Below are positions 1-10,789 of a DNA stretch of 64,000 nt, piece by piece. The notes beneath the pieces were generated by a model. It did not search any database. It had not been told where the DNA came from and saw only the letters and a list, made by a program, of their open reading frames with translations. Both the position numbers and the translations under genes were made by a program. Origin of the DNA: Cymbomonas tetramitiformis (lineage: Eukaryota > Chlorophyta > Pyramimonadophyceae > Pyramimonadales > Pyramimonadaceae); the NCBI GenBank assembly GCA_001247695.2, contig LGRX02035173.1:26130-90129 (forward strand). Direction: 5' to 3'. The first letter of the stretch is position 1; every line of letters begins with the position of its first letter.

Positions 1-1554
1 TGGGTCCGGCTGCTTTCTTCCGCGCTTGCACAAGGGGTCGCAGGGCTGATTATCAAGCGGGCTGTGGGACGGTGTCCGGCCGGAAGTGGGTGGCGCTGGG
101 CTGGCGGAGAGCATGTGAGAGGTGGCATGGGCCCAGACCTAGATCGGGGGGACGCGGATCGACGGGAAGGGGCGGAGAGGTTGGCACTGATGGACAGAGC
201 GTGGGAGGACGCGTTCGAGGAGACAGACTATGCCACGCAGGATGGATATGGTGGTGGGACGCAAGAATCTGAGGGAACGCAGCGTGAGCGGTCTCAGCAG
301 GCTCCCGATGAGGTAGGCGAGGAAGGTGCGATGGCATCGAGGCTTTTGGAGAGCATGGAGGACGTGCGGCGGGAGGTGGAGCATCTGGGCACTGTGGGGG
401 GTCAGGGAGGGGGCACCGCCGAGGCGCGATCTGGAGGGGCGCGGGCAGGCATAGGCGGGCTCAGCCAGGCGGCGTCAAGTGTCGAGGATATCTTGAATGA
501 GTGGGATGACCTTTTGTCGCCGGGCCCGGGGAGTGGGGTCTGGACTCAGGAGCAGAGTGGGGCCTCGCCGGAGCAAGCAATGGCCTTGGCTGAGGGAGGG
601 GTGGCCACCTTGATGGGGGCGAGCAGGCGGGTGGCCGGCCTTCTTGAGGGGGTTGTTGGCATGGGGGGAACTGGTGAGGGTGACGGGGGAGATGTGGGGA
701 GGCTCGCGGGTGGAGTTGACACACGCCGGGCCCTCAGAGCCCAGGGGCATCCCGGCAGCGATGACCACTTACAACAGGTTGCACGGCAGCATACGGCATC
801 TCATCAGCTTGTGTGCCCACCGGGCGAGGTTGCTGGCCGTGCCGGAACTAACAGTGAGCAGCTGTCGGGAGGGCGACGACCAGATGGTGAACTATCGGCC
901 ACGGGGAGGGCTTGGGACACACAGGTAACGGTGGGGATGGGACCTCAAGTAGGAACAGTGCGGCATGACAGTTGTAGGGCAAGTGTGGAGCGCATTGCTC
1001 AAGTTCGAAGCTTCCTCGCAAGGCAATCACAGAGAGGGCTTCAGTCATGTGGAGTTGGTGCGGGGGGTAGAGGGCTACAGGCGCAAGTAGGTGGTGGGTG
1101 CGCAAGTTCGGATGAGGGCAACCCGGTTTATCATTCTCAGCCCCTCGGGACAGCGCTTAGACATTCTAGCCGTGGCGTGGGTGGGCAAGCACTCTTGAGA
1201 CCAGGCTCTAGGGCGTGTAGGGGCCAGCGGGGTGCAGTGGGATGTGGGCTTGGTGGTGAAGGGGTGGCTCGATTGGCGGAGGTGAGCCGGCTTCAGAGAC
1301 ACAGCAGCAGTGCGCCGGCAGGGCAGTCGCAATGGGGCTCAGGTGGTCCAGTGAGGCTCAGGGAGCAGAGGGGCGGTCTTGCGCGTGAGCTTGGTGGTGG
1401 AGATGTGGCTCGCGTAGCTCGGGGGGCAGGGATGAGCGGGCTTCAGGCACAAGCCATCAGTGCGCGGGCGTTGCGGATGCAGATGGGCTCGGGTGGCTCA
1501 ACGAGGCTTAGGGCGTCCCATTCTTCACGAGTGAGCTCCGGAGATTCCGGATAA
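1..1554 (+). CDS. C-terminal part of LINE-like ORF, copy A
   Basis: The frame is open from the first base to the TAA at 1552-1554, so the 5' end is cut by the window edge. The protein is Gly/Ala/Ser/Arg-rich and low in complexity, with no catalytic motif in this part. It is collinear with the C-terminal part of the copy B ORF (12799-15061). Where copy B has a TAG (15059-15061), copy A has a sense Cys codon and stays open for about 190 more residues. Whether that tail is translated in a working element is uncertain, because another frame across the same stretch encodes a short hydrophobic peptide also seen in copy B. No function can be assigned from this fragment. Confidence 0.45.
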   Translation, partial: WVRLLSSALAQGVAGLIIKRAVGRCPAGSGWRWAGGEHVRGGMGPDLDRGDADRREGAERLALMDRAWEDAFEETDYATQDGYGGGTQESEGTQRERSQQAPDEVGEEGAMASRLLESMEDVRREVEHLGTVGGQGGGTAEARSGGARAGIGGLSQAASSVEDILNEWDDLLSPGPGSGVWTQEQSGASPEQAMALAEGGVATLMGASRRVAGLLEGVVGMGGTGEGDGGDVGRLAGGVDTRRALRAQGHPGSDDHLQQVARQHTASHQLVCPPGEVAGRAGTNSEQLSGGRRPDGELSATGRAWDTQVTVGMGPQVGTVRHDSCRASVERIAQVRSFLARQSQRGLQSCGVGAGGRGLQAQVGGGCASSDEGNPVYHSQPLGTALRHSSRGVGGQALLRPGSRACRGQRGAVGCGLGGEGVARLAEVSRLQRHSSSAPAGQSQWGSGGPVRLREQRGGLARELGGGDVARVARGAGMSGLQAQAISARALRMQMGSGGSTRLRASHSSRVSSGDSG

Positions 1555-1660
1555 GTGTCCCGAAGTGCGTGCTGAATCATTTGATCCCCGGCGTGGGTAC
1601 ATAGTGCAGCTGATCTTCTGCGGCTACGGGGTGCCAAAGGAGTCAGTACAAGGATAAGCA
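1..1660 (+). mobile_element. LINE-like retrotransposon 3' fragment, copy A
   Basis: This stretch matches 14084-15720 almost base for base, with substitutions and small indels, so the window opens inside a non-LTR-retrotransposon-like 3' part. The similarity runs through the end of the ORF and a short 3' tail (shared words such as gggtgccaaaggagt) and fades near 1660. Copy B shows what lies upstream, a CCHC finger and an endonuclease-like region. The true 5' end is outside the window. I see no clear poly-A tail. Confidence 0.6.
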
Positions 1661-2256
1661 CAGGGAACTTGAGGTGCCAAGGACTCCTCCAGAACCAGAT
1701 GAGAAGCAGAGCCCGAACGAGGCTACAACATGGGGAGAGGGGGGGGGTGCGCAACATATACGCACTTGGAAAGGTGAACAGGTGGACCTCTGGGCGAAAC
1801 AAAGCAAAGTCCACGATGTGGTGGAGCAGCACAGAACACATTGCAAGGACAGAAAGAACCACTGAAAGGACACAAGGACCAATTTCGGATCACTGGAAGC
1901 GGCACCGAGCCATCGAACAAGTCGACTGTAGGGCTAGTCTTAGGGAACAACATCAACATGTGGTGGAAACCTCATGTTTCATTTTGTTCCCATTCAACTA
2001 TAATTTTCATTTTGCAGGTTTCACTGGAAATATGGGGAACAGTGTTCCACTTGCACCGACCCCGAGTTCGACCAAGTGCGCCATTCCATTATTTCATAGG
2101 CTTTGCGTGTTGCTGAGACACCTAGGATTCCAGATCTCAAAACATGTTTAAACTTGAGTTGTGTGGGATGTCCCACACAGTTCTAGCTCGGCAATAATTT
2201 TCCTCCGGGACTTAACAGTGGTGGGATGAGGGTGGGGTTGGGGTGCTCACCTGCAG
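1661..2256. other. No gene seen between LINE fragment and first beta-helix exon
   Basis: Mixed-composition sequence with short ORFs on both strands but no recognisable domain. It is probably intron or flanking DNA of the host gene that starts to be visible at 2257. Confidence 0.3.
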
Positions 2257-2298
2257 GCCACAGGCGGAGCTGTCATCATTGAATACGGATTTATGGAA
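2257..2298 (+). CDS. Short beta-helix exon of host receptor-like gene
   Basis: A 42-nt exon is framed by ctgcag before it and gtaagaag after it. The phase-0 translation contains GGAVIIEYGF, the Gly-Gly-Ala-hydrophobic turn that opens each rung of the right-handed beta-helix exons further downstream (12633, 16558, 17027). The small size fits the gene's habit of splitting rungs between introns. The call rests on splice signals plus rung similarity and would be weak alone. Confidence 0.4.
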
Positions 2299-2591
2299 GT
2301 AAGAAGCAGCACATTCAGCAAGAATCAAGCGCAGGTGTGTTTGATTGGCAACATGCGGCAAATTGCTCAGAGTCTTTGGGCATCGGCTCAGCAACAATGC
2401 AATATGGGAATCTCTATGGTCTCTTAGCAACGCATGTGCAGCCTGCTACCACACCATAGCCAATGCCCAAGTGAAGTGGAGGTGAAAGGGTGGCACTCAT
2501 GCTTCCACCAACACGACGGCCTGTTGAATAGCGCGTACGATGACCGTGAGGCAGCTGCATGGATGTGTGCCGGGGGGCGGTATGAGCTCAG

Positions 2592-2712
2592 GGTGGTGGA
2601 GGCGCCATTGCCGTTATGATGAAGAGTAGCTTGTTTTTACATCAGGACGTTCTCTTTGAGCAAAACACGGCTGGCTCCACAGGCAAAGCACACCTCACCA
2701 GCACCCTCCTAA
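2592..2712 (+). CDS. Beta-helix exon of host receptor-like gene
   Basis: The exon starts after gagctcag, and its phase-0 reading gives a Gly-rich turn (GGGGAIAVMM) followed by VLFEQNTAGSTG. That is the turn-strand-Asn/Ala pattern of polymorphic-membrane-protein-like beta-helix repeats. The 3' boundary is uncertain: the first plausible donor is gtgtgg after 2712. It would join the other beta-helix exons spread to 24.4 kb. Confidence 0.45.
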
Positions 2713-3475
2713 GTGTGGTACACGAGTGTGAACTAGGGGCAGCGGGAGGACACCTGCACACCACAACCGACATGCTTACCTCGCTTCCCCGATCCGTGGC
2801 TCAATGCGTGTCTTTGGTCAAAGAGGGGGTTTTCTGACGCGCCAAGCCGCGTGCTGATATGCAAACTCCTGAGATGACACCGGTGTCCCATTCCTGCACC
2901 AATGAAAATTATTCTGCACGGTGAGTTCACAGATCTGAGATGAGAGCTGGATAACACTGCCATCCAACAGGCGTTGAAAATGAGCAAAATCAGTATACAG
3001 AGTTGCCAAAGTCAATTGTACTCGACTTCCGTGCAAGGGGAGCAACCAACTTGCATCACCCACCCTCCAGCAACCTGGAGAAGCTATACGAGACAGCAGA
3101 CTCCTGGGCTTTGCTGCACCCTTCACTTGCAAGTTCCTGGCCTTATCAGTTCCTAAGCAGGCTTCGGGAGAAGCCTACATACCCCTCTAGGAAATTACAT
3201 TCCCCCCAGAGCTGCCAGATTACCCCCCAGACTATGTGCCCAACGGCTTGTGAGACAGTACTTGAAGCGCTCGATCACTGTTTTGGAATAAGCAGATGAA
3301 AAATAAGGGGGGGGATATGTGAAAATTGACTAGTGGCATGCATACATGGATACCCTGTTCGGATACAATGTCACCAAAATACTCAGCCGGCGAAGCCGGG
3401 GACTCCTGGCGGCATGCAACAAGAGATGCCACACGTGCAATGGGGCACTAAAACACACAAGAGCATAATCCGCAG
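2713..3475. other. Probable intron, nothing else seen
   Basis: No ORF here has a recognisable domain on either strand. A G-run follows an A-rich word near 3300. I treat it as intron of the host gene between the 2592 and 3476 exons. Confidence 0.3.
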
Positions 3476-3556
3476 GTGGCGCACTGTACTGTGCAATGAG
3501 CTCCATGGTCCGTTTCTTCACCCTCTCCGTGCTATTGGCCAACTCCGCGTCGCAAG
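3476..3556 (+). CDS. Beta-helix exon of host receptor-like gene
   Basis: An 81-nt exon lies between aatccgcag and gtgagctcc. Read in phase 1 it gives GGALYCAMSS, then a hydrophobic strand and LLANSASQ, again the GGA...N.A rung pattern. Read from its internal ATG it also resembles a signal peptide, but the upstream GGA turn and the acceptor make a beta-helix rung the better explanation. Exon length is a whole number of codons with the same phase at both ends, so it could be added or skipped without breaking the frame. Confidence 0.5.
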
Positions 3557-4025
3557 GTGAGCTCCACCCCCCCGTCGGCCAGCACTGATAAACACTTAAA
3601 ACACGTTTCCCTTTTGCTACAAAGACATCCACATTTGCCTAAAGGCATCACTTTCATTCAAGATTGTGTCTACTAGCAAACTGTCAAATCACATTTTACT
3701 GAAAGTCCCACTGTCTACCTGACACTGTATAATTTGACCAGGCAGACCATATAAAAGGCTTACAGAGATACTTGGGTTGGGAGAGGAGGGGATGTAAAAG
3801 GAATAGAGCTGTGGCCAATATATACATTTGCCACTTCTCTCAAATTGGTCCTGTTATAGAGTCACACGTGTCACAGGCCACATACATTGATTTTTTAATG
3901 GATGCCAAACCCATAATATTCCACACTAAGCTTCAATTTGATCTGTTATTGTTTGCTATAAACCCACATTTGCCATGATCAGAGATAAATTGTAGGCGCA
4001 CTGGAAACTTCTCCTGTAAGCTACT
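3557..4025. other. AT-richer spacer, nothing recognised
   Basis: A drop in GC and no domain on either strand. A short word at 3900-3912 (gatgccaaaccc) recurs at 12500 on the other side of the transposon cluster, so the two places may once have been neighbours or are diverged repeats. Confidence 0.25.
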
Positions 4026-4437
4026 CTACGGTGCCATCCACTCAAAGATGTGCTGCATATACTCGTCGGGCACGCCCGCAGGGTCGATGTACCGGTGTAC
4101 GGCACTGAACAGTCGTGACCATCCCCCCAAAAATACGACTTTCTCCAACACTGTATGTGCCCACGGTTTGGGCATGAGTGTTAGCTTTTTTTCGAGTGTT
4201 GCACGCAGAAAGGTGACTTCCCTCCGAGCCGGGGAGGCGCCTCAGCGTGTCCAGAGTAAGCTGGATCCAATCATTAGCCAACGAGGCACCCACGAAGGGG
4301 CCCCGATCGCCCGGCTCCCAGTAGCTGCCTTTTACGTCTCCCGTCGGAGTCTGCGATGCCTCGGTCCTCTTCTAGTCCAGGTCCCGATGTACCTGCCAGT
4401 TCTCGAGTACTCCGTGGTTGGCCACAATGATTTTGGT
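4026..4437 (-). pseudogene. Decayed fragment of an unrecognised GSYW-motif protein
   Basis: Reading the minus strand gives a clear protein-like trace: KIIVANHGVLENWQVHRD, an in-frame TAG (4372-4374), then GDVKGSYWEPGDRGPF, LANDWIQLTLDTLRRLPG, a frameshift near 4220, and LEKVVFLGGWSRLFSAVHRY followed by IDPAGVPDEYMQ, ending at a TAG (4026-4028). The same motifs occur on the plus strand at 11640-12050, with VQGSYW, NGWVQLALGKLG, LEKCCFLGG, YIDPATVPDEHM. Two diverged copies sharing spacing show that this was a real coding domain. I do not recognise the family. The copy at 11.6 kb follows PHD fingers, so it may be the C-terminal domain of a transposon-borne PHD protein. The retroelement repeat at 4434 abuts its upstream end. 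Confidence 0.5.
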
Positions 4438-4605
4438 TAAATTGGAGCCTGCAGAATATAGAGGTTTCTGTGCCGGTAGATCAATCAGGGCTTCCTGAGC
4501 CGTTAGATCAAATCAGCAATTGAGTTAGATCTGACGCCAAGAATATTTAGGAGTTCCGACAACGGAAATCCGCAGCTCTGTTCTTTTGCCTTCGCAAAAG
4601 AACTT
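4434..4605 (+). repeat. Terminal-repeat-like block, copy 1
   Basis: About 165 bp beginning ggttaaattggagcctgc and ending near ctctgttcttttgccttc. The same sequence with scattered changes is at 12124-12290 in the same orientation. It lies directly 5' of a gag-like reading frame, so it may be the leader or terminal repeat of that element. Confidence 0.5.
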
Positions 4606-4714
4606 CATAATTTTTTCTCACGGAAAATCCTTACTGTAGTGCAGCACACTGCGAATTGTTACCGCACATTTTTACGTTACTCTGGAAGTTTACAACCTTT
4701 GACGACTTGAAGAA

Positions 4715-5583
4715 ATGGCTGACAAAAATAGCGCAGATACGGACTCCAAGAAGAGTGAGTCGGCTGCGAAGGAAGACCCAAAAGTGCGCGAGCCGGAATC
4801 CGGGATGAAGTTCTGCTAAAGCAACAGTCGGCAATGATGAAGCTCGTGATGCAGCAGATGACGGACCTCAACGCGCGTGTGGAGGTCGCTGAAGCGACGG
4901 CCGCAAAAGCCGTCTCTCAAGGTGGCGCAAACGCGTAGAGCGGTGACGCAGAGTTGGAGCAATTGAAGAGGCTTCCTTACGTGCCTCCCGTCGCGGGAAA
5001 TCTGTTTCCAGCGCGACCTGCTACACCGGACACCGACATGCCCCAGATGCACGACCTGTGCAACGACAAGACGTACGACACCCTCTCCAAACGCACTAAT
5101 TCCTCGATGCGTTACGAGCACTTGGTGCTCGCTCCTGCTCTCTCGTACATGCACGACGCGATCGCGTATTCCGAGGTGACGCTGGACTGGCTTTAGGAGG
5201 AGAAGGATCCTGCAACGTTGGAGGACATTGGTGAGCGCGTCTACACCGCTCACAACACGATGAAGGGCGTTTTCGCACTGCTCTCAAACCGATATACTAT
5301 GATCCAGCTCAGGGCAGGCATGGAATCGGACGCGACTTCCCAGCGGGCGGTGGAGCTGGCAAGGGTGAAGGCGGCCGCGGCAGCGGCAAGGGAGATAAGG
5401 GGCTTGGGCGTGGAGCCCAAGCCCAAACCTAACTCTCCGATCAGGAGGGTGTTGGACGCCTTGCGCCCCTCGGGGCGTCCAACGGAAAGAACCCACCCTG
5501 CAGGAAAGCGTGCGGAGCAGAAGGGGGGCATGGCGCGCAGCTGGCGCGAACTCCGAGGTGATGGGGTGGATCAGCAACCTTAG
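4715..5583 (+). pseudogene. Retroelement gag-like gene, broken
   Basis: An ATG at 4715 opens a Lys/Glu/Ser-rich N-terminus (MADKNSADTDSKKSES). A one-base frameshift near 4800 moves the reading to LLKQQSAMMKLVMQQM, a short coiled coil, and the frame is then stopped by TAG at 4936-4938 and TAG at 5194-5196. Between and after the stops it reads as coding sequence (LKRLPYVPPVAGNLFPARP; LEDIGERVYTAHNTMKGVF). Further on the sequence turns Gly/Arg-rich with a possible zinc-knuckle word (CRKACGAEGGHG) in another frame. The layout (coiled coil, helical domain, basic Gly-rich tail) is gag-like and the leader repeat precedes it. Not functional as it stands. Confidence 0.55.
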
Positions 5584-5599
5584 GGGCCAAGATGCGCTA

Positions 5600-5770
5600 G
5601 GTCGCCAAGGCGCCTCTGCCTTTCGATCACGGAGTGTCTCTGGCCGACGCCACCCCTCCGCAGCTGGAGTGGATGCGCGCAGAGACCGAGCGGTGTCTCA
5701 AAACGGGCGCATGGGTGAGAGCCCCCGGGAGCCGTCGCATTTCCCTATGCCGTCACATAGTGGTCACATG
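5600..5770 (+). pseudogene. Possible start of the retroelement pol, truncated
   Basis: In one plus frame the sequence reads TPPQLEWMRAETERCLKTGA followed by WVRAPGSRR, a stretch resembling the segment just before the fingers of a reverse transcriptase. It stops being coding-like at about 5770, where the 183-bp tandem array takes over. No catalytic RT motif is present, so the pol assignment is a guess from position and style. Confidence 0.3.
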
Positions 5771-5784
5771 CATAATTCAACGTT

Positions 5785-7165
5785 AGGAAGTTTTGAAAGT
5801 CACGGGAATTTCAGGGATGAATTCTAAGACACACACAAAAGTCTGATTTTGAAAAAAAAATATTTTTAGAGAATTATTGGCCGAAAACCGCTGTTTTCGG
5901 GCTGTTTTCTGCATTTTAGGCCTTTTTTTGGCTCAAATTGCCTTACGCCTACGGTTTAATGGTATGTTTGCGAAGTTTTGAAGGTTGCCTTACCCCACCA
6001 CAGCAATTCCAAGGCCCACACAAAAGTTTGTTTTTGAAAAATATATATTTTTTGAGAAATATGGGCCGAAAACCGTTGTTTTCGGGATGTTTTCTGCATT
6101 TTTGGCCTTTTTTGGCTCAAATAGCCTTACGCCTACGGTTTAATGTTATGTTTTCAAAGTTTTGAAGGTTGCCTTACCCCACCACAACAATTCCAAGGCC
6201 CACACAAAAGTCTGTTTTTGAAAAATTTTCATTTTTTGAGAAATATGGGCTGAAAACCGTTGTTTTCGGGATGTTTTCCGCATTTTAGGCCTTTTTTGGC
6301 TCAAATAGCCTTATGCCTACGGTTTAATGTTATGTTTGCGAAGATTTGAAGGTTGACTTACCCCACCTCAACAATTCTAAGGCCCACACAAATGTCTGTT
6401 TTTGAAAAAAATTGGTTTTGTGAGAAATATGGGCCGAAAACCGTTGTTTTCGGGTTGTTTTCTGCATTTAGGCCTATTTTGGCTCAAATAGCCTTACGCC
6501 TACGGTGTAACGTATGTTTTCAAAGTTTTGAAGGTTGCCTTACCCCACCACAACAATTCCAAGGCCCACATAAAAGTCTGTTTTTGAAAAATTTTCATTT
6601 TTTGAGAAATATGGGCCGAAAACCGTTGTTTTCGGGTTGTTATCTGCATTTTAGGCCTATTTTGGCTCAAATAGCCTTACGCCTACGGTATAATGTTATG
6701 TTTGCGAAGGTTTGAAGGTTGCTTTACCCCACCACAACATATATAAGGCACAACGAGTTTTTGGAATGAAGAAAATAAAGTAAAATGCTGAGAAAAAAAG
6801 TCAATTTCGGGTTGTTTTTGGCATTTTAGGTAATTTTTGGCTCATGTTGCCTTATGCCTACGGTGTAATGATACATTTTTTTCAGGTTTGAAGCTTGCCT
6901 TACCTCACCACAACCTATCTAAGGCACAACGAGTTGTTTGAATGAAGAAATGATCTTCATTTGCCTGATAACTCGTCTGTTTCGGGCTCTTTTCGGCTAA
7001 TTTTCATAATATCAGATCTATTTTTGATAATAATGCCTTATGCCCATGGTGTAATGATGCATTTTTTCAGGTTTGAAGCTTACTTAACCCCAAGGCCACA
7101 ATTCTAAGGCACAACCAGTTTTTGGAATAAGGCAAACCATTAATTTGCTTGAAAAAATTTGTATG
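5785..7165 (+). repeat. Tandem array, unit about 183 bp, about 7 copies
   Basis: Units can be phased on the word ttgccttaccccacc, which recurs at about 5985, 6169, 6353, 6535, 6719, 6895 and 7079 (spacings 184, 184, 182, 184, 176, 184). Each unit carries gggccgaaaaccgttgttt, ggcctttttt and gccttacgcctacggt. The first five full units are very similar and the last two are diverged, so the array looks younger on its left side. Confidence 0.85.
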
Positions 7166-7230
7166 TTACACCTTGACCGTCCGCCTATATTCTTGAGGCA
7201 CAAGATGCACGAGATAGGCACGGGAGGTGA

Positions 7231-10200
7231 TCAAAATAGCAATCCTAGGATGCGTTGATGCTCCGCATCGGATAGATGATAATAATCTTTCCTTCCTATT
7301 CTGCGTTTGGTCATGATCATATCTACACATGCAATGTGGTGAGAATATGTAAGGCATTTTTTACTAGTGTCCACAAAGTACTCCGTGCACGTCTCTTCAT
7401 CACGTCATTCCAAGAAGCGGCCTTCCACAACATATTCTCCACACGTTGCATACGCCCCTTCCCCCGCCGGGCTGCAGTAATCGTCCTTCATCCCCGCCGG
7501 ATCTTCAACCAATTGCACTCCACCAAGCGCCTTCACTAAATAGTAGGAGTGCAACTCATCCCCCCCAGATGGCCGTGCAAAAATGCTCCCCCGCGCAACC
7601 ATCACGCCCATCTCATGCGCGGCCTCCGCCGCTTGACGTCGTGTTTGCCGGGCTTGCGTTGCCTCTTTCACCGTCAAAGTGAACGGCACCCACTCGTCCA
7701 CATGGCTCCTGTAGTGGCACCCCGCACTATCCGGGTGCGCCCGCTCGCACTGAGCATAGCAGTACTCACAATAGCACTGCCGGTCCCGCTTCAAACCCAC
7801 CAACAGCCCAACCCCCGCGCGCACGGAGTGCAATCGGAGGGTTCGGTCGACCGTGTCAAAGACCGGACCCGATTCATCCACGTCGCCTTTTTCCACTAGG
7901 AAAAAGAACCGCTTGCAAAACTGTGAGCCTCGGTTCCATGCGGTGTCCTTAGGGTCTTGCAGCCTTTCAACACAAAATTGTCATAAATGCCTGGCGCATG
8001 TTATTCCGCCATACCACTTGTCCGGGGTGGCCATCACCGCCAGACTCACCTCATGCTTGACAATCACCCCCATTGCATCTTGCTCGCCTCGTGCGTGGGC
8101 TGTCTCAAATAAGTTGCGCTGGCATGGGATCCAAGCCCTCTCACCCACTCCGCGCGCATCGGGCGGCCGCGCGCTCTCCACGACGTCCGCAAATGCCGTT
8201 CCGCACTTGTTCTGCACCGCGCTCCCATCCGCCCACTCGTGTACGAATTTCGGCAGCGGGATGCCTCTCTTGATGAAAGAGTCCTTCACGATAAGCATGC
8301 GCATGTGTTGGATGGAGCGATGGCTATGTGGCATGTCGTCGCCGATGAGGTAGATGTAGTCCTTGATAATGATGGGGTTCTCCTCCGTGGACTGCACACC
8401 GTCCACCGGGCCATATGCGTGTCTCCATATGACACAACACAAAAGTGAAGCTTGCTTCACAATCCAATGCAACGATTGGATGGCTCGCGGGATGTTGAGG
8501 GAATGGTTTTCGCTGAAATCGAATAGAAGGAGGGTGTGATCCATTGGCAAGTTGGCTTTACACTTATTGAACATGGTCATCGAGTGTCGCGCCATGAAGC
8601 AATGGTAGGCGTATGGCTTCAGAAACGGACATGCCCGTCCGTCTACACCGTCCAGCTTGCCTATCCCCCAACCGTCCGGGGTTTTCAGCACAAACTTCCC
8701 CGTGCATACGCAGTTGGGAGACTCTCCAGGCGTGTGCCCAAGGAGTGCACTCTGCAGCTTTGCGAGGAGCTCGCCCACTGGGGTCCGCTTTTGAACGTAT
8801 TGAACACGGTGCTTGTTCTTGCCGTCCTCGTCGACCCCCACAAGGGCACTCTCGTAGGTGTTCCACTCCACCGGTGTCGGGTTGGACACCTCTGTCGCGC
8901 ACAAACTCAGGTTCTCCAGCGGCCCGCAGTTTTCGCATGACTGGTCCAAACAAGCCAGCTCGTGAAAGTCTGCTCGCTCACCAGATTCCAGAGTTCTCCT
9001 TGGACACAACAGGGAGGTTGTAAACCCTGAAGTCGAACGGGTCACCTCTGCCCGTCCACATACCACATCTGGGAACCCTGGAGGTGGTTTGCGATTGGAC
9101 ATGACGGCACGTTGTCCCCCAGTGTGAGGAAAGCACTCCCTGTCCGGGCATTCACACTTGGAGTGCAAACGCTCGTGTGCCCGCTGGTATGCGGTCACCG
9201 CCAACCTCATATCCTCGTGTTATCTACAACAGCCGGAGATGGTGTCCCGTCTAGTGAGTCGCCGCACTTGCTTCGGTTTGTTCTGCTCGAAACACCGCAG
9301 CCCAATCTTGATGCCAGGCTCCTTCTTCTGGAACTTGCGGTACACCTCTAATTGTGTCATTTCTAACCAGTGTTTAAGGGCCTTCTCAGTCGTCCTGTCT
9401 GGATGCTTCAGCTTCAGGACGTCCCGCTTGGAAGTTGACACACGTGTTATTCCAGGACTGAGCCAGAAGTCGTGGATCTTCGCGATAAACAGCTCATTTG
9501 CCACTTGGTTAGCCAAGTTTTGATTCTTTCTAACCAAGCCTTCCAGAAGCCCACTTCGAAGCCTTTGTACTTTGTGCAAATTGCGATGCCCCACTATCCC
9601 AGTAACCACGACAGGACGTCGAATGCCCAATACCTCCGCGATCCTGTTCTCCATACCCCGTGCGGCTTCTCCAAACGCCATTGCAGAACCAGATAGTTGA
9701 GTGTTCTGGTTCTGATTGGTTTTGGTTGTTGCCAAAGCTGAAAAAGAATCCCGAAAACTTGACACCATTATCTGTCCAACGCTCTCCTCTGCGCTGGCCA
9801 GTTGCGTGCGCAAGAGACGTTGATCATCCGCGTTTAGTGTGCGTATGTAGTTCGCCAACGCCCCAGCTATAATTCCCGGTGAGTTCTGGAACACCGCGCC
9901 GATCTTCTTATTCCAGTATGACTGGCTTCCACGCGGGACCACTGCGGTTACCTCGGAGGCTTGTGCTCTACTAGCGTCCGCGCATGTTGCGGTAGAATCC
10001 AGTCTCAGGCGTTTCTTCGAATGAGAAATCCTTTGGCGTCGCACATTGCTGGCGCGACGTTTGATCGCAGTCGAAGTTGGCTCAGCCACCTCCGCGACCT
10101 GGTCTGCAAGCGGCGTTCCCGCACTTCCTGCCCCAGTTTCACGCCAATGCGCTGCAAACTCCGAAATTTCTCTACTCAGCTCAATCCCGCGTTCCACATT

Positions 10201-10299
10201 CTCCTCCGCGATAGGATAGTCTGTTGGGAAATTTTTCGCCTATTCACCAATGCTAGACAGCCAAGGCAAAATATCCAACAGAAAACCATCTGAAGACAT
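7231..10299 (-). pseudogene. DDE-type transposase, one long frame with internal stops
   Basis: One minus-strand frame runs from an ATG at 10299 to a TGA at 7231-7233, interrupted only by TAG (10240-10242), TAA (9220-9222), TGA (7981-7983) and TGA (7405-7407), without frameshifts. The N-terminal third (to 9220) is basic and helical. The middle carries two Cys clusters (CECPDREC; CLDQSCENC). The core has LLLFDFSENHSL, QSLHW, YLIGDD, EWADGSAVQNK and NLFETAHARGEQDAMG, the Asp...Asp...Glu/His pattern I know from a family of eukaryotic DDE transposases with D-Y/F-S-E-N and F-E-T-x-H-x-K/R-G motifs. The C-terminus has another Cys/His cluster (CYCEYCYAQCERAH). I do not assign a named superfamily. A divergent PHD-finger gene starts 0.5 kb upstream, and the intergenic space holds a palindromic array. 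Some short upstream codons before the TAG may be 5' UTR. Confidence 0.6.
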
Positions 10300-10448
10300 G
10301 ATATCTCTCTTTTAATATATGCCACTGATAAGCAGCCTTGCATTATTATCCGTTATGCATTACATGTTTGTGTAGGTAGTGTTTCAAAAACTAAACAATC
10401 TGAACTTATGCTTTAGCACCTTGCATGTTAAAAAACAACACAGTAGAA

Positions 10449-10714
10449 CACCGCCCGCGCGATGTTCCCAGTCACAGGAGGGCTTTCATCGCGCGGGCGG
10501 TGACAGTTTCATTGAATTTATATTAGATCTTACAATTTCGACAATGCAGCTCACCGCCCGCGCGATGTTCCTAGTCATTGGAGGGCTTTCATCGCGCGGG
10601 CGGTGACAGCTTCAGTGAATTTATATTAGATCTTACTATTTCGACAATGCAGCTCACCGCCCGCGCGATGTACCTAGTCACAGGAGGGCTTCATCGCACG
10701 GGCGGTGTGACAGT
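10449..10714. repeat. Tandem 103-bp repeat with a 16-bp palindromic hairpin per unit
   Basis: Units start at 10449, 10552 and 10655 (period 103). Each contains caccgcccgcgcgatg and, after a loop of about 22 nt, its exact reverse complement; the third copy has one change in the 3' arm and a 1-base shorter loop. The last unit is partial. The array lies in the divergent spacer between the DDE transposase (minus) and the Cys-rich/PHD genes (plus), a typical place for transposase binding or promoter repeats. Confidence 0.8.
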
Positions 10715-10789
10715 AGAATGTAGCTGTTCACATTCTGCACCAGAGTTCACTAAGTGCGACTCAAATTGCAACGGTGCAATTCCCTAGGT

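Noticed and set aside
3483..3556. Signal peptide of a new gene (MSSMVRFFTLSVLLANSA)
   Set aside because: The acceptor and the upstream GGALYC make it a beta-helix rung; the signal-like look is coincidental.
7853..8953. Plus-strand ORFs opposite the DDE transposase
   Set aside because: They overlap the minus-strand frame with clear transposase motifs and show no domain of their own.
10449..10714. CRISPR-like array
   Set aside because: Only 2.6 units, spacers almost identical to each other, eukaryotic context; a palindromic tandem repeat.
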